This document shows, piece by piece, positions 25,368-38,169 of a stretch of DNA of 64,000 bases. A model generated the notes under the pieces. The model made no database searches. It was not told where the DNA came from and was given only the letters and a program-made list of their open reading frames with translations. Each line of letters opens with the position of its first letter. Within the stretch, counting starts at the first letter, position 1. A program made the translations under genes and the position numbers. Source of the DNA: Acanthochromis polyacanthus (lineage: Eukaryota > Chordata > Actinopteri > Pomacentridae); assembly GCF_021347895.1 (NCBI RefSeq), contig NC_067120.1, positions 17,655,361-17,719,360 of the forward strand, in the 5' to 3' direction.

Positions 25368-25550
25368 GCTTCTTTTCAAATAAGGTAGGCCCATGTTGAC
25401 CTGTTAAAGGACTGTGACACCTTGTCTTTGCTGAGGTCATCTGTTGTACTGAAGGCGTGTTTTGCACTACATGTCGCCAAACAGTTGTAATAAGACAGTT
25501 GCAGCAGGCTATCTGTGGGCAGTCGTTGCAGTTGGAACACGTTTTGTAGT

Positions 25551-25551
<1 letters not shown>

Positions 25552-25636
<85 letters not shown>

Positions 25637-25686
25637 TGAGTGAGTGAGTGAGTGAGTGAGTGAGTGAGTGAGTGAGTGAGAGAGAG
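25552..25686. repeat. compound (TG)n-(GAGT)n microsatellite
   Basis: About 41 TG units (25552-25634) pass directly into about 13 GAGT units. The histidine/threonine and leucine/threonine/histidine/serine frames on the minus strand are artefacts of it. Confidence 0.98.
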
Positions 25687-26195
25687 TGTTGATGTAGAGC
25701 ACTAAAAAAGTATAGTGTACCTGTAATTGATGTAACTGTGTGTATCATAGGTGATGTTGGTTTTGCAGCTGTGTTAACCATTTAATCGGTATTATTCATT
25801 TGTTAGCCCACCCAACAAATTTCACCACCAGCTGCCACTATGTGTACATATACAGTTTTTCAAATAGGTTGTCTTAATATTTGATCATATTTAAACCAGT
25901 GGTTCCCCACCTCAGGTTTTGGACCATCAGTGTCACTGAAACACTCTGAGAGGTTAGAAAACGCTTAACAAAGAAAGATAAAAACATAATTCTGCTGCAC
26001 AAATGGTGTTTTCTCAAATCTTTGTTTCCTCTTCTAAAATAGTGGTGGAACCTTCAGACCTCTATGATCTATAATCTCAATGAGTCTGATGAGGAACCTC
26101 ACTTGTTTGTTGAAATGTTCAAAACTGAAATAACACATTTTCTAATGATAGACTTGTTAATTTACAGAAAATTTTTGCAACTGATTATCACAACT

Positions 26196-26398
26196 GTTCA
26201 ATTCAATTTAATTTCATTCATACAGTGCCAATTACAGCTCAAATTGCCTCCTGACAGAACCCATATGCCTGAACCCCCAGAGTAACCCTAAGTGGCAAGA
26301 AAAAACTCCCTTTTAACGGGGAAGAAACCCTGAGCAGAACCCGGCTCTTTATATGGGAGGATCCATCTGCCTGCTGGCCAGCGGGTTGGGAGGGACAA
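26196..26398. repeat. common fish dispersed repeat
   Basis: The blocks CAGAACCCATATGCCTGAAC, AAAAACTCCCTTTTAACGGG and GAGCAGAACCCGGCTCT are characteristic of a high-copy fish repeat seen across percomorphs. Superfamily not assigned. Confidence 0.6.
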
Positions 26399-26399
26399 C

Positions 26400-28660
26400 T
26401 ATGTTGATGATAGTTTAATGTTTGGTCATTTTTTAGGCAAGATACCAAAAATTCAGTTGGGTCAGCTTCTATTCCGGTTTCAAATGTGGATACTTTCTAT
26501 TTCTTTTGATAATAAATTCATATTTTTGGGTGTGTGACTTTGGGTTGGACAAAGTAAGACTTCTGAAGACGTCACTATTGAGTCTGGGAAGCTGTGAAGG
26601 ACATTATTTACTATTTTCTGATCAATTTTAGACAAAATTGATAAAGAGAAAAACAATAGGAAGACTACTTGATGATGAAAATAAACATTAGTTAAAATCT
26701 TGTAGATGTACGGTATCTAACCTGTGACAAGTAACTGGGAGTCTCATGAAGCAAAAACAGCTGGAGACCATTGATTCTAACTGAATTAAAATGAGACAAT
26801 TACATCACTTCAATAGAATATGACAAAGAAGATCAAATCATAAGCCGCTCTTGTGCTGTCATGTATTACTTTTGCCATTTCTCTGCCGTAGTTACTTATG
26901 AAAGCTACTTGAATGGTAGCATTAATATCTGCTTAAAATGGATCTTAATGTGGTGTCAGTGCCACAGAAGATCCGGCCGGAGCAGACAGGGCTTTGCAGA
27001 GTCGAAGCCTAATGGAGTTTTAATAGATAAATGTTGGCAGGATGTATCTCAGGCTCCTCAATAACAGCAGGATGTAGAAATCCAGACAATGGTTTTTAAA
27101 TGGTGATGGATGGCGGCAATTGGTTTCATATGTGCAGATGGGAAGAGCGTCGGTTACTGGCATACAGGAAGGAGGAGGACACAGATGGATCGAGTGGAGA
27201 AAAGATGGCAGCGTGAAGGAGCAGACCGATGAGCTGAAACCTGCAGGTTGATTGGCAGAGGAAGATGAGGGACAGGTGAAAGTAGCAGCCAGAGCTTATT
27301 AGGAAAGCTCAAAGGGACCCTGACAATGTGGTAACAAACTCTTGGCTGCCTTCGTGAAGGCCGGCAGCAGCAGGTGCCTGATTTGAAGCGAGGTGCTGCT
27401 TTAATGATGTCTCTGTGCTGGCTAGTTTTGGATGCTGCTCTGCCAGCCTGAAAAGGTCACTGCCTTAAGGCTGGACACATCTCCTCATGGTGTATTGATT
27501 GACTTTATAAAAAGCAAACATTCAGTCATTCGAAGGCTTGTGAAGTATTGAAATAGACAAAAGGCAGTGAAAGGTCATCGATGGAGTAAAGAACACCACT
27601 GAATACCTCAATAACGTACAGATTTTATCTTTAACCTCTCATAAGTTAATAAACAAGATCAAACTTTTTCCTTCTCTCCACCTCAGCGAGTCAATAAAAT
27701 AAATAAAAACTTAATCTATATTTCCTCTTCAACTGACTGTTTGCTAAATCTTTAGTCCAGTCGTAGTTTAGTTTCGTCATCTTGGATTTATCTGTATGAA
27801 AAAACTGAGTCCTCTGGGCTGTCTAAAGAGCAATACTCATCATATAGGGAGGTGGATGACTTCTTTCTTATGGCCTTCACCAAAACCAAAGGCATCAGGA
27901 AAAAAGAAATGGATTAAACGGAGCATTTGAAGCCAAACTTACACTCCTGGTGCTTTGGTCACCCTTAATGACAGTATGTCTCTTTATACAGAGAGAAGTG
28001 CTCATCTGTACTCTCTGAGTTTATTTTTTGTACATGTACAAAATGAAAAATGTGTTTTTTGCAATGAAATTTTGGGTTTTACCAAAAAACACAGAAGAAG
28101 TGTCACTCCAATCGAACTGAGATGAAATAAGTTTAAAACTGTCAAAACAGATTTGTGGCCTCTGATAACTTGGAAGTACAGAAAAACATCGACCACTCGG
28201 ATTGTACAGTGGTGTTACACAGACTTCTTCCTTACTAAAGATTTTTGGCTCAGCTCAAACATCGGCTTGCAGAAAACACAAAGCCGACAACGAACAAATG
28301 TTGTTGTTTTTTTTAGCTTGCCCCATTTTACACAGAATTAATTTTAATTAGTGACACCAGACATGACCTGCCACTGTCTTTTGTAATTTTAACCAGTGAA
28401 CATGATGGTTAAACTGATGAAAAGTGCAGCTACCTGAATGTTTTGCACGCTGCTCTTTGCTATTTAAACAGAGTTCATGTCAAGGCAAAGCAAATCTGCA
28501 TGTTTTGCCGGTCCAGGTGTGAGAACTCAGCTGCTTCCAAATCATTTTTCATGCTCAAGCTAATTTTCACTGGCATGTGAGCTGACACTGGCTGTCGCAA
28601 AGCAAATAAGTGTTGCCACATACCGAGGCCAAGATGGGAAAAAAACACATAAGAGTACAA
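26400..28660. other. Non-coding, no gene seen
   Basis: No frame resembles a protein, no exon-like structure was found, and no repeat boundaries could be placed. Confidence 0.5.
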
Positions 28661-28661
28661 A

Positions 28662-29124
28662 TCCTCCTGTTGTCCTTATTTACGGGCACCAAAAAATGTT
28701 GTTTCCTTGTCTGAAAAAAATTCCAATAATTCCTTAAAAATTTCCCTTAAAAGTTTTATTTTAAAAAAATCTTCCAAATTTGGCAAGAAAATTTTTGTAA
28801 ATATTTTCAAAAAATGAGTAAAAATCTTCCAAAAAATCTTAAAGATATATAAAGTGATTACATATATGTCAGTAAAAATTCTAATATTTTCTTGAAGAAC
28901 ATTCACAAAAAAATCAACCAAAATCCAGTGAAATTTGCTGGATTTTAGTAGATTTTTTTGGTGAATGTTCTTAAGAAACAATTAAAAAAAAATTTTTTCC
29001 ACCAAAAAATGTTCACAGATTTCCCAAAAATGTTGAAAATGTGGACATCAGAAGTGTCACTGTGAAAAATTTATTTTAAAACTTTAAAATGGGTCCATTT
29101 TCGACCTGCAGGACAACAAAAGAG
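28662..29124 (-). mobile_element. piggyBac-type MITE, copy 3, inverted and decayed
   Basis: Opposite orientation to copies 1 and 2. The left end TCCTCCTGTTGTCC is no longer preceded by TTAA. The right end reads GGACAACAAAAGAG followed by TTAA at 29125-29128. Both termini have base changes, so this copy is older or less constrained. The hairpin core is kept (AATCCAGTG...GCTGGATT, about 28905-28970). Confidence 0.75.
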
Positions 29125-29128
29125 TTAA

Positions 29129-32100
29129 ATGAATACCGAACTGGACCCCTGGTAGCTAATCTAAAGAGATGCTCAGGCAAGTTTGTCCTTATAATTCACT
29201 CTAAACTGCACTCTACATGGATCATTTCTCTGGTGAGCAATCTGATGCTTTATATGTGGAACATGTGGCTTTAAGATAGTATAATATATATCATTAAGTG
29301 CATATGTAAGACCCCCCTCCCCCCCTTTTTTAAACAAGAATTCTGCCTTTTATTCTAATTTCATTTCTAAACCCAACAGCTGGACACAATGTGTTTTCAC
29401 TGAGTGATGATAATTAGCTACCTAACCAGTTAAAATATGCAAACTACAGTTGTCAATTTAGCTGACAAAATGAAGGGTTGCCAAAAAATGTGTAAAACAG
29501 GACATGGATAAATGATTAAATGTGTTCACCAAGAACCTCAGAAGACAGGAAAACTCTGGAGTTGGCAAAATTACAGCAGCCAGAGAAAAACGGGGGATTA
29601 AAGTAGAATGTTTTTCAAAAGCAGCATTAAAAAATATATAGTTTCGACTCTAATAACCTCAAACTAACTTTTGTCTGCTTCAGGCTGCCATAGCAACTTG
29701 GCTTTTAGTGTTCTTTTTTTTTTTCCAAAGAGCACTTGACACAAAGGGATTTAAACACACTGGAAAAGATAAAACTTTATTTCTCCCTGTCGTGACGATA
29801 CAAAGTCAACAAGTGCAAGAACAATCCAACCGAAAACGGTACTGAACATTCTATCTAGTAGGAAATACATAGACAGAACGCGGTGCACATTAGCATCATC
29901 ACCACCACACCCAAAAAGTGAGGTATCAACCACTACAAAGCTTCTGTGTACAGGTGGGTATTCAACTGTAAGGCAACTGTTACCATGACAACCTGGAGAG
30001 ACTGAAACAGATGTGCGCTTCCTTCTTCCCATCGTCTTTTTTTTTATTTATTTTTTTTACATTTTTTAACATTTTTTTGTAACATGGGAAGAGGGTTGAG
30101 CGGATACGATTTACAGTACCACATCACATCAGGCCAGACTGTTTTCAACAAAACAGAAAACATCACACAACCAAGTTGTAACATTAAAAAAAATAAAAAA
30201 TAACAGAAAAAAACAGGGGAAAGGCTCCTCATTTGTCTATGAGGGAATCCATAGTTGACCCTGCTACTACTCATGAAAGGCAAACCGCAGCTTTTATAAT
30301 TCCCTGGGTGTGACTACTGTATTACATTATCGGTGATAAGAGCAAACCTCTTCTGTCTTATTACAGGTCAAAACACGCAACATGAAGCCCTGAAAGGCAA
30401 CATACTCTTTAATACATCCGATTTTTCCGCACTTATGCAGCATTGAGGACTAATTAAATCTGCTTTGTCCTGCTGCACCTGTTAAAAATCTCTCCTCCCT
30501 GTTTGCTGCTGCTGTTCACACTGTGGGAATAAGGAGGCAGCTAGCCGGGGGAGAAAGAGAGGGCGATCGAGAGAGAGTAATTTTGAACCACTGCTGAACT
30601 CTGGGCCAATTATTTCACTTGGACACATCCTGCTTCTCTGCCCCTGAAAGCGATGGCACAAGTCTGCTGGAGCGCGCACGCAATTAAACTTTCGCTATTG
30701 AAATGGGAATTAACTTGCTCTAACAACTCAGCAAATTTGAATATTATTGCTGATAACGGAGGACGACGCTGGCAGGCCCCTTCACGGCACTCGACTGCAG
30801 CTCTGTTAGGCTCCACTTAAACTTCATGAAACAGGGAGGTGAGAGATGTAGGCCACATTCAGGTCCCACGGCTGGCTCCCGTTAGCTTTTCATCCGACCG
30901 GGGATCCTGTGAACGCACAGCATCAACAGCTGTCAGGTGACCAGCTGCAGGTGGAGGACTGGGACTCCCTCCTCCTACTGTACCTCACACCTCCTCGATA
31001 ATGTAAAAAGTGGAACTGACAGCAGCAGCATTTTATGGATGGTTGATTCAAGTTTGACCGTGAGGGTAAAAACTTTTCCTTCATTGCAGAGCTGAAACTG
31101 TTTATCAATCAGTCAGCTGATTATAACTCTGCAGCTATTCATTCATTTATCAAGCAAAAATACCAAACTGTTCTCTCGTTTCAGCTCCTCCGATGTAATA
31201 ATTTTCTGCCTATCTTCCGTCCAAGTGATCGTGATTTAAATCTTTGAATGAGGACTGTTGTTTTAAATACAAAAGACAACAACATCGTCAAACTACTGGA
31301 GGTATTTTTCAACATTTTCTGAGTAAATAACTAAATAATTAAGAATAAAATGAATCTTTAGTGGTGGTGCGAGATTATTTCATTTTACTAATGTATTCGC
31401 TGTTTGTTAAACCCAAATGCCACATAATCACTGCTTAGAAAATCTCAGTTCTTGGGCTGTTGGTTAAATAAAACAAACATTCAAACACATGACCCCGGGC
31501 TGCTGTAAATTATAACGGCCATCGTTCACCACACTGAGAGGGCAAGTAATGATTACTTGCAGCCGTAAACTAAGAGCTCTCCTTCACACACTGATCATTA
31601 TTGAACCCTTTTTCTCCTACAAAGCTGACACAGAAATCTTTGGAGGTCTTTTTGAGATGAGTTCGTCATCCAGAAATGTCCATGTCATCGACTCCACCTT
31701 CTTATTAACTGCAAACTGAGCTGAAACGTCTATGATACACCTCAGTGATTACACGCTGCTCATTTTTGCCGGCCCCTCTGGCTTCTACATACCACATCAT
31801 CCCTCTGATTAAGCTACTGTACATTATTGCTGACAGTGAGGGGGGTTAATGGATGTATTTTTTTTTTCCATTTTCTATTATGGCTAATCACTTACAATTG
31901 TCTATTAGCAATGCGGGATACAGAACTTAAAAAGAACTAGCATCATATTGCTAAGCAGATTCAGGCAGCTCCAGTACTGAGGAAAGCTGCTGGATGGGGT
32001 AAAGGAGGACACTGTCATGAACTAACTGTATAAGTCAGGATATCAGAAGTGTTTCTAGGTTAAGTTTATGCTTGTAAAGGTATCCCTGATCCTCATTAAT

Positions 32101-34141
32101 GTTTTGGATGAAGAGAGAGAAATCTTGATGACCTCCAGTCAAACCTTTCGACCTACAGCGGTGACACTGTATGTCCTCGTCAGACACAATACAGAGAAAT
32201 CACTTGTTTCGCCGAAGGAGAAAACATTTCATACAAGATGTTGTTTTTCAACAGACCTTTTGTCTGGTTTCAGTAGGTAACAAAACATTCTACTCTAAGT
32301 GAGATGCTCAGCATCAACCTAAGCCGTTACATGTTCAGAAAGTTCGCCACTCATATACTTCTCTGACTAGTTCACATAAATAAATCACCAAATAGATAAC
32401 CCACAACTGTGTCTAACTGCTACTGAACACAAAATGACACAGCAGTGTAATTAACATTTTATATCTAGAAAGATGAGCTCTTTTTTTGCCTTTTTTCCCC
32501 CCATTTTAAACACGCAAGCCTTCTCACTTGCGAGTACAGTCTATCCAGTTCAGCTGAGATTTGTTTGGGATACACCAGGCCTGGACAGCCGTTTCATGAG
32601 CAGGTGAATTTATCTGTCTCTGCTCTGCTGTGGCGGCAGCAGTGCGCTCCTCTTTGTGTCCTCGCAGCCTTTGTTCAGCTGTTTCTAATTGCCATATAGG
32701 CCTGCTTCTGTCAGTCCAGGGGTGTTTTGTGCTCATTAGAAAGGGGCAGTAGTCACTTCTAACTACTACAGTATGGCTAGCCCACCAGCGGTGTTGTGTC
32801 AGCGGTCCGGAGAAGGGCGACTGTGGGACATCTCCTCTGTACCATGTAAGGAAACCAGGCGTTGCTACTCTTCTGTTGGTCCACTCGCAGCATTATTCTG
32901 CCCAGGAGAAATGAAAAGAGAGACTGAGCGTTAAAAGTTCATTCTTGGTCATAGAAATGAAAGACACTTTTACAGTTTTTCAGAAGCTTTTAATCCAATG
33001 TGGGAATTTTCATCAGGAGTGGTTGATTTGTCATGAAGATGATTTAGTTGTAATCAGGGAACCTCAGAATGGATTTTCTGTCATGCCGTATCTCTCGTTG
33101 TACTGTGTATGTATCCAGTGTCTCTCACAGGATGACCTCTGTCATCAGATGATGTAACCGGCTCTGGTTTGCTTTATAAAATGCTTCTGGTTTTCATTAG
33201 ACTGCTGAAACAGGAAGACTCAAGAGACTGAATGAACAACAGAAGCCGACAACACAGCAGTCTGTGATCTAGAGGTCATCTCAGGTAGAAAATGTTGGAC
33301 TCTTTTCCCTACGAGTTTCAAGAAGTGGATTTATACTCATTCCTGTGATTTGTACACTGCATGTACACATTTGGTATATTATTATCTGCATGTCCCCCTT
33401 TTTTTTATTAACAATAATTCGTTGGCGTTCCTTCTCCAGCCACACACAGTCTGGGACACACTACCAGGTTCATTTCCCAGTGGGACTTGTTGACTGATCA
33501 GTTATGTACGTAGACATTAAACTGCATGATTAGTTGGAGCCAATCCATATTTACGATGACTTCTCTTGATGCCAAACCATTCGCCTGATGAAGATCTGGC
33601 ACTGAAATGTGATGGACAAATGTATTTTTGCAAGTTAAACCGTGTATGGGAGACTTTTTGAGAAGCTGTCCCTGTTCTACACACCTGTCTTGAGAAAATG
33701 CCATGCCTTTATTGAAAGTCCTATTTTCACCTCCTACACCAACAACAAAACATTCTGTAGCCCTCTGAGTAATGGATTTACAGAGCACAAAACATTTCCA
33801 ACCAATTTGTTACCTGTGAATCAAATCCCAATAAGAAAATGTGATTTAGTAGCACACATATTTCTCAGGCCGTGTGTTTTCTAAAATGTATTTTATGACC
33901 AGAGCTGACAAAACTCAGATCCACTGGGGTATCAGACATATTGACACACAGACTCAAAACATTGAGTACAACCCTGGTTTCTTAAGTCACAGTGGAATCA
34001 TGAAAACCTCTACTGTGACCAACACAGTTCCAGCACCGACTGGAAAGGCGAGTTGATGGATGGACTGATGAGGTCATTCACACGGACCACCAGAAACCAT
34101 CTGTTAACAGAGACAGATGTATGATTACACATCCATATAGG
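29129..34141. other. Non-coding stretch between MITE and microsatellite
   Basis: No gene recognised. 29752-30300 has the look of a minus-strand 3' UTR end (see separate entry). 30440-30900 is less AT-rich than its surroundings and could be a regulatory region, but nothing in the sequence proves it. Confidence 0.45.
29776..29781 (-). promoter_or_regulatory. candidate minus-strand polyadenylation signal
   Basis: TTTATT on the plus strand is AATAAA on the minus strand, in the context GGAGAAATAAAGTTTTATC. Upstream on the minus strand is a moderately complex, non-repetitive stretch (29785-30300) typical of a 3' UTR. No coding exon is attached. It could belong to a distal shisal1 3' exon or an unseen transcript. 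Confidence 0.3.
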
Positions 34142-34142
34142 C

Positions 34143-34246
34143 CCATCATCCATCCATCCATCCATCCATCCATCCATCCATCCATCCATCCATCCATCCA
34201 TCCATCCATCCATCCATCCATCCATCCATCCATCCATCCATCCATC
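34143..34246. repeat. (CATC)n microsatellite
   Basis: About 26 CATC units with no obvious interruption, ending 24 bp before the hAT target duplication. The Ser-Ile-His-Pro and Asp-Gly-Trp-Met repeated frames here are not genes. Confidence 0.97.
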
Positions 34247-34277
34247 AGCTACAGCATACCTCCTTTATCCTTTAGAG

Positions 34278-35226
34278 CAGGGGTGTCTAACGCATTTCAG
34301 TTCCGGGGCCATATTCAGCCCAATTTGATCTCAAGTGGGCTGGACCAGTAAAATCAGAGCATTATAACCTACAAATAACCACAACTCCAAATTTTCATTT
34401 GATTTAGTGCAATAAAAGTACATTCTGAAAATGTTCACATTTAAGGAATTATCTTTTTACAAAACATTAGGAACAACCAGAAATTTCTGAAGAAGAATAT
34501 GTTCAATTTCAACAATATTATGTCTCAGTTTACACATTACAACGAACAGATAACAGAGTATCAACAAAGGCACAAAACATTTAGACATCTGGAACTGAAC
34601 AATATAGTATTTCACTTTATGCTCAAAACGACAAAAGTCAGACAAAAAAAACCAAAACAAGACAAAATAGTTCAAAAATGAGACACAAAATGACAAAAAA
34701 AAGTTGACAAACAACATGGAACAAAACAAAAAAGAGAAAAAATATTAGTCAAAAAAGTAACAAAGCGGCAAAAAAATGGAAAAAAAACACATGCAAGAGA
34801 AAAATAGATACAAAACAACAAAAACGATACATAAAATAATGAATAAAGCGAACACAAGATGACAAAAAAGGAATACCCCATTGAAACACAGCAAACACAA
34901 AACAACAGAAATGAGGAACAAAACAATAAAAACATGAGACAAACGACAAAAGTGAGACAAATGAAGACTAAAAACAACACAGGCAAGACAAAATATTACA
35001 AAAAATGAGACACAAAGCAACAGAAGAACAGTGAACAATGTAGTATTTCACTTTATGATCAAAACAACTTGTCATGATCTTGAAATTATTTTAAATTTAT
35101 AGTTTTACAAATGTGCAATCTGCAGTTCATGTCTTCTTTGTAATTTTTGCACTTTGCAAAGTCGTCCCGCGGCCCAGATTGGACCCTCTGGTGGGCCAGT
35201 TTTGGCCTACGTGTTTGACACCCCTG
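34278..35226 (+). mobile_element. hAT non-autonomous element, family A copy 2
   Basis: The ends CAGGGGTGTCTAAC and GTTTGACACCCCTG are inverted repeats, and the perfect 8-bp target duplication CTTTAGAG occurs at 34270-34277 and 35227-35234. This establishes hAT-type insertion. It shares blocks such as TTCACATTTAAGGAATTATC with the copy at 9443. The extra ~360 bp is mainly an expanded array of ACAAAA/GACAAA-type units between 34625 and 35030. The minus-strand frames there, rich in Phe, Cys and Leu, are repeat artefacts. Confidence 0.9.
34625..35030. repeat. degenerate AC/GACAAAA minisatellite inside hAT copy
   Basis: Irregular repeats of units resembling AAAATGAGACAAA and ACAAAACAACAAAA, present in a much shorter form in the sister copy at 9780-9870. 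It appears to be a family-specific expandable region. Confidence 0.65.
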
Positions 35227-35234
35227 CTTTAGAG

Positions 35235-37890
35235 GGTCATGAGGAGCTGATGTCATCTGTTACTATGTGAATACATTTCCATACATGTGATAACAATGTA
35301 GCTATCTCCATGACAACTGGCATACTCCACCTACTGATGAAGGCCATGAGATATGGTTTATATCAATAGAAAAACAAGTGAATAAAGAAAACATGTTGTA
35401 GGATCACAGATGTAGTTTTTTTTTTTAAAGCTCTTATACAAATGGAACACACAGTGAAAGCAGTTAAGAAATGGAGGATATGTTGTTGCTTTATTCTCTC
35501 CAAAAAGCAATTTTATAGCCAGGAGTTCACGTCTGCGTCATCAAATTCCACTTAGTTGCCACAGAAGTTGTTTGGGAAAAAATTGCTTGGATCCTACTGA
35601 ACAACACAGACATGCTTTTAGCTTCATGGCTGAAAACGGTCTCGGATTACGATGTGTGCGCTCTGAGCTTCATGTTCCACACTGATCTTTATATAACAAC
35701 ACATTGGCTCCAAAATCAGTTCAAGGCCCAAAAACACAAAAACTAATAAAATGGGGCAGCTTTGCTTTTCAAAAAGCAATCAGATTTACAGGAATATTTT
35801 ACAAGTCTGTAATTCTTGTAAAGACTTTAAGCCCACCCTGGCTCTATGAATCACATCCACCGAGCCCACTTCTGCTGCCCAAAACAATATAACTATAGTG
35901 TAATGGGAAAATAAGTTTCCACTTTCCTCACCTTATTGATGTTTTACCTTGCGTTCTTCGAAGGACACAGCAATGTTGGGGTTTTTTTTTAATCAGAAAA
36001 GTGACACACGGGGCTTTTAGGACTTGAAGGGTATTCTACTGCACTCTAGAGAGAACGACTAAAATATAAAGTAAATGCGTGACAACACATCTAATAAAAG
36101 ATCACAAACTCTGCACAAAAATAGGCAGAAAAAACTGCAACCTCGCTTGCTTTGGGCGATGCCAGAAGTCATTCCACAGCTTTCAAAGAGGTAAACCTGT
36201 TCTCCTGTTTTCTCCCTTTGGCAGAACTCTGCATCTGGCTGCCTTTGTAGCATCTATGATGTTAATTAACTCACACCACATGGACGGTGTTGGCTTAATT
36301 GGACAAGGTCTTGGCATGGCGCTCTGCGGACAGACAGGCCAGGAATAATTTCATAATGTACAATTCTATTATTACCATAGAAAACCAGCCAGCGAGTTCA
36401 AAGATGGATGTAAATATGCAGGAGACAGAGCTGGGCTTTGATCATGTACTGACACAAAAAAACAAGGAAAAAAATTGCAAAATGCTTTTTTCAGCCCACC
36501 TGAGTTGAGAAAAGTATAGTAGCTCTGCAGACAGTTGAGCAAGGGGCTTAAGTGCTGGCGGTAGAGACGGCCGCCTATGACCAAAGTGATGTAACAGACA
36601 GACTGTGATAGAGTCTGAATTCACTAGACTGGGTGGTAACGCTGAGTCACTGCAGGCTGACTGTAAAGAGGCAGTGTTACGACGGCGGGTGAGTCAGGTA
36701 TACGCTGAATGTGGTGACAGATGCCACTTCACATGGACCAGTCTACCCAATGGCGGCGCTCAGCTGGCCCAGTAAGCTGCCATCCTCGAGTGAGTGGGTG
36801 GACACTGGCACCAGAGGCTGCTGGAGATCGGTGCCAAGGGATTTATCAAACGTCAAGAGACTATGTGACATGTTCTGGTTGATCTGCAGTGGTGTCATTT
36901 GATGTTGCCCAACATCTAAATCCTCACACTTTTATCTATGACACTTCTGGCTGATGCTCAGCATACATTAAACCAGCGTCGAATCATGCATTTTTAATTC
37001 TGCCACCAAGCATGAGCAAAGGAGCAGGTTCTTTTCTCTTTTTTAATCTTGATTGCGTAGCTATTTTTGCACAGTAAGTCATGATCAGCACTGACTAAAG
37101 ACAAAATAAATTTCTTTAAACTATGCAGCGAAGCCAGACTGAGATGACAGCAGCAGATCAGATTTATTTTAGCTCTGAGAGGGAGAGTGTCAGAGCGGGC
37201 ACACTACACAAGGAATACCAAATAGGTGATGATATAGAAGACTCTCACTGCCAGATCTTTTAAATTTTCCCTGTCGTGTCAGGATGCCCAGATTAAGAAG
37301 ATGCTTCTCAGTACCACTAATTGCAAGAAGTGGACGAGGTGTGGGCACAAACTGGGAACACGGCCAAAACTTTAATGCCCTAATAGCCATGGGTGGATAA
37401 CAGGCTGGGCTGTAGAGCTGCTGAGACCTTTTTGGCAACAAAGCAAGAACTTCTAGGAACAGCTGAGATCAGTGCTGTTTGAAGGCTGGCATGAGAGTCC
37501 CACAAAGACGAGTGATGCTAAAATGTTGATTTTTTTTCTCCTGTGATACTATAATATCTTATTGAAGAGGTTCCCAGTAGTTGTTGTACCACCACAGCAT
37601 GATGCAATAATTTAAATGGATTTTAAACTGGATATTTAAAAGGAGTAATCTGACATTTTGCTGAGATGAGAAAATCAATCCCACCGATCGATCGTTCATC
37701 CGGTGTTTTTCCTGGCTCAGAATTGGCCTCAGAAAGGTGACTATGCATGACAGTAAGCAAAAGAGCTCCATGTATAGTAAAGGAAGTGAGTCTGCCTTAT
37801 TTGGCAGAAATCAATGCAAACACAACTGAAACAGCCAGTTAGCTTATCTGAGCATGAAGACTAGAAACAGGAGGCCTGGCTTACCTCTGC
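35235..37890. other. Non-coding, no gene seen
   Basis: No recognisable exon or complete repeat. Confidence 0.5.
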
Positions 37891-37894
37891 CCAA

Positions 37895-38165
37895 ACTACA
37901 CTCAAAAAAAATATAAACGCAATGCTTTTGTTTTTACTCCCATTTTTTATGAGATGAACTCAAAGATGTAAAACTTTTTCCACATACACAATATCACCAT
38001 TTCTCTCAAATATTGTTGACAAATCTGTCTAAATCTGTGACAGTGAGCACTTCTCCTTTGCTGAGATAATCCATCCCACCTCACAGGTGTGCCATATCAA
38101 GATGCTGATTAGACACTATGATTAGTGCACAGGTGTGCCTTAGACTGCCCACAATAAGACTGTGA
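37895..38165. mobile_element. terminal fragment of a dispersed DNA transposon
   Basis: Starts CACTCAAAAAAAATATAAACGC, then TTTTGTTTTTACTCCCATTT, and includes CTCACAGGTGTGCCATATCA and CAAGATGCTGATTAGACAC. I recognise this as one end of a widespread vertebrate Tc1/mariner-like repeat; the transposase part and the other end are absent. The superfamily label is tentative. Confidence 0.5.
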
Positions 38166-38169
38166 TCCT

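Larger units (their letters stand above)
24918..25840 (+). mobile_element. hAT element (ZMYM1-like) with truncated ORF and TG repeat
   Basis: The ends AGGGACGGCTGG and CCAGCTGCCACTA, extended by GGGCTAACAG / TGTTAGCCC inner blocks, form degenerate inverted repeats. The flanking 8-mers TGTATACA (24910-24917) and TGTGTACA (25841-25848) match at 7 of 8, consistent with a hAT target duplication. It contains the first 38 codons of a transposase (25251-25367), after which the coding region is replaced by unrelated sequence and a long TG/GAGT microsatellite. It is an internal-deletion derivative. Confidence 0.75.

Noticed and set aside
25376..25781. Frames rich in His-Thr and Leu-Thr-His-Ser repeats
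   Set aside because: Artefacts of the TG/GAGT microsatellite.
34010..34351. Repetitive Asp-Gly-Trp-Met and Ser-Ile-His-Pro frames
   Set aside because: Artefacts of the CATC microsatellite.
34457..35038. Phe/Cys/Leu-rich minus-strand frames that look like membrane proteins
   Set aside because: They are the complement of an ACAAAA-type minisatellite inside a hAT element.
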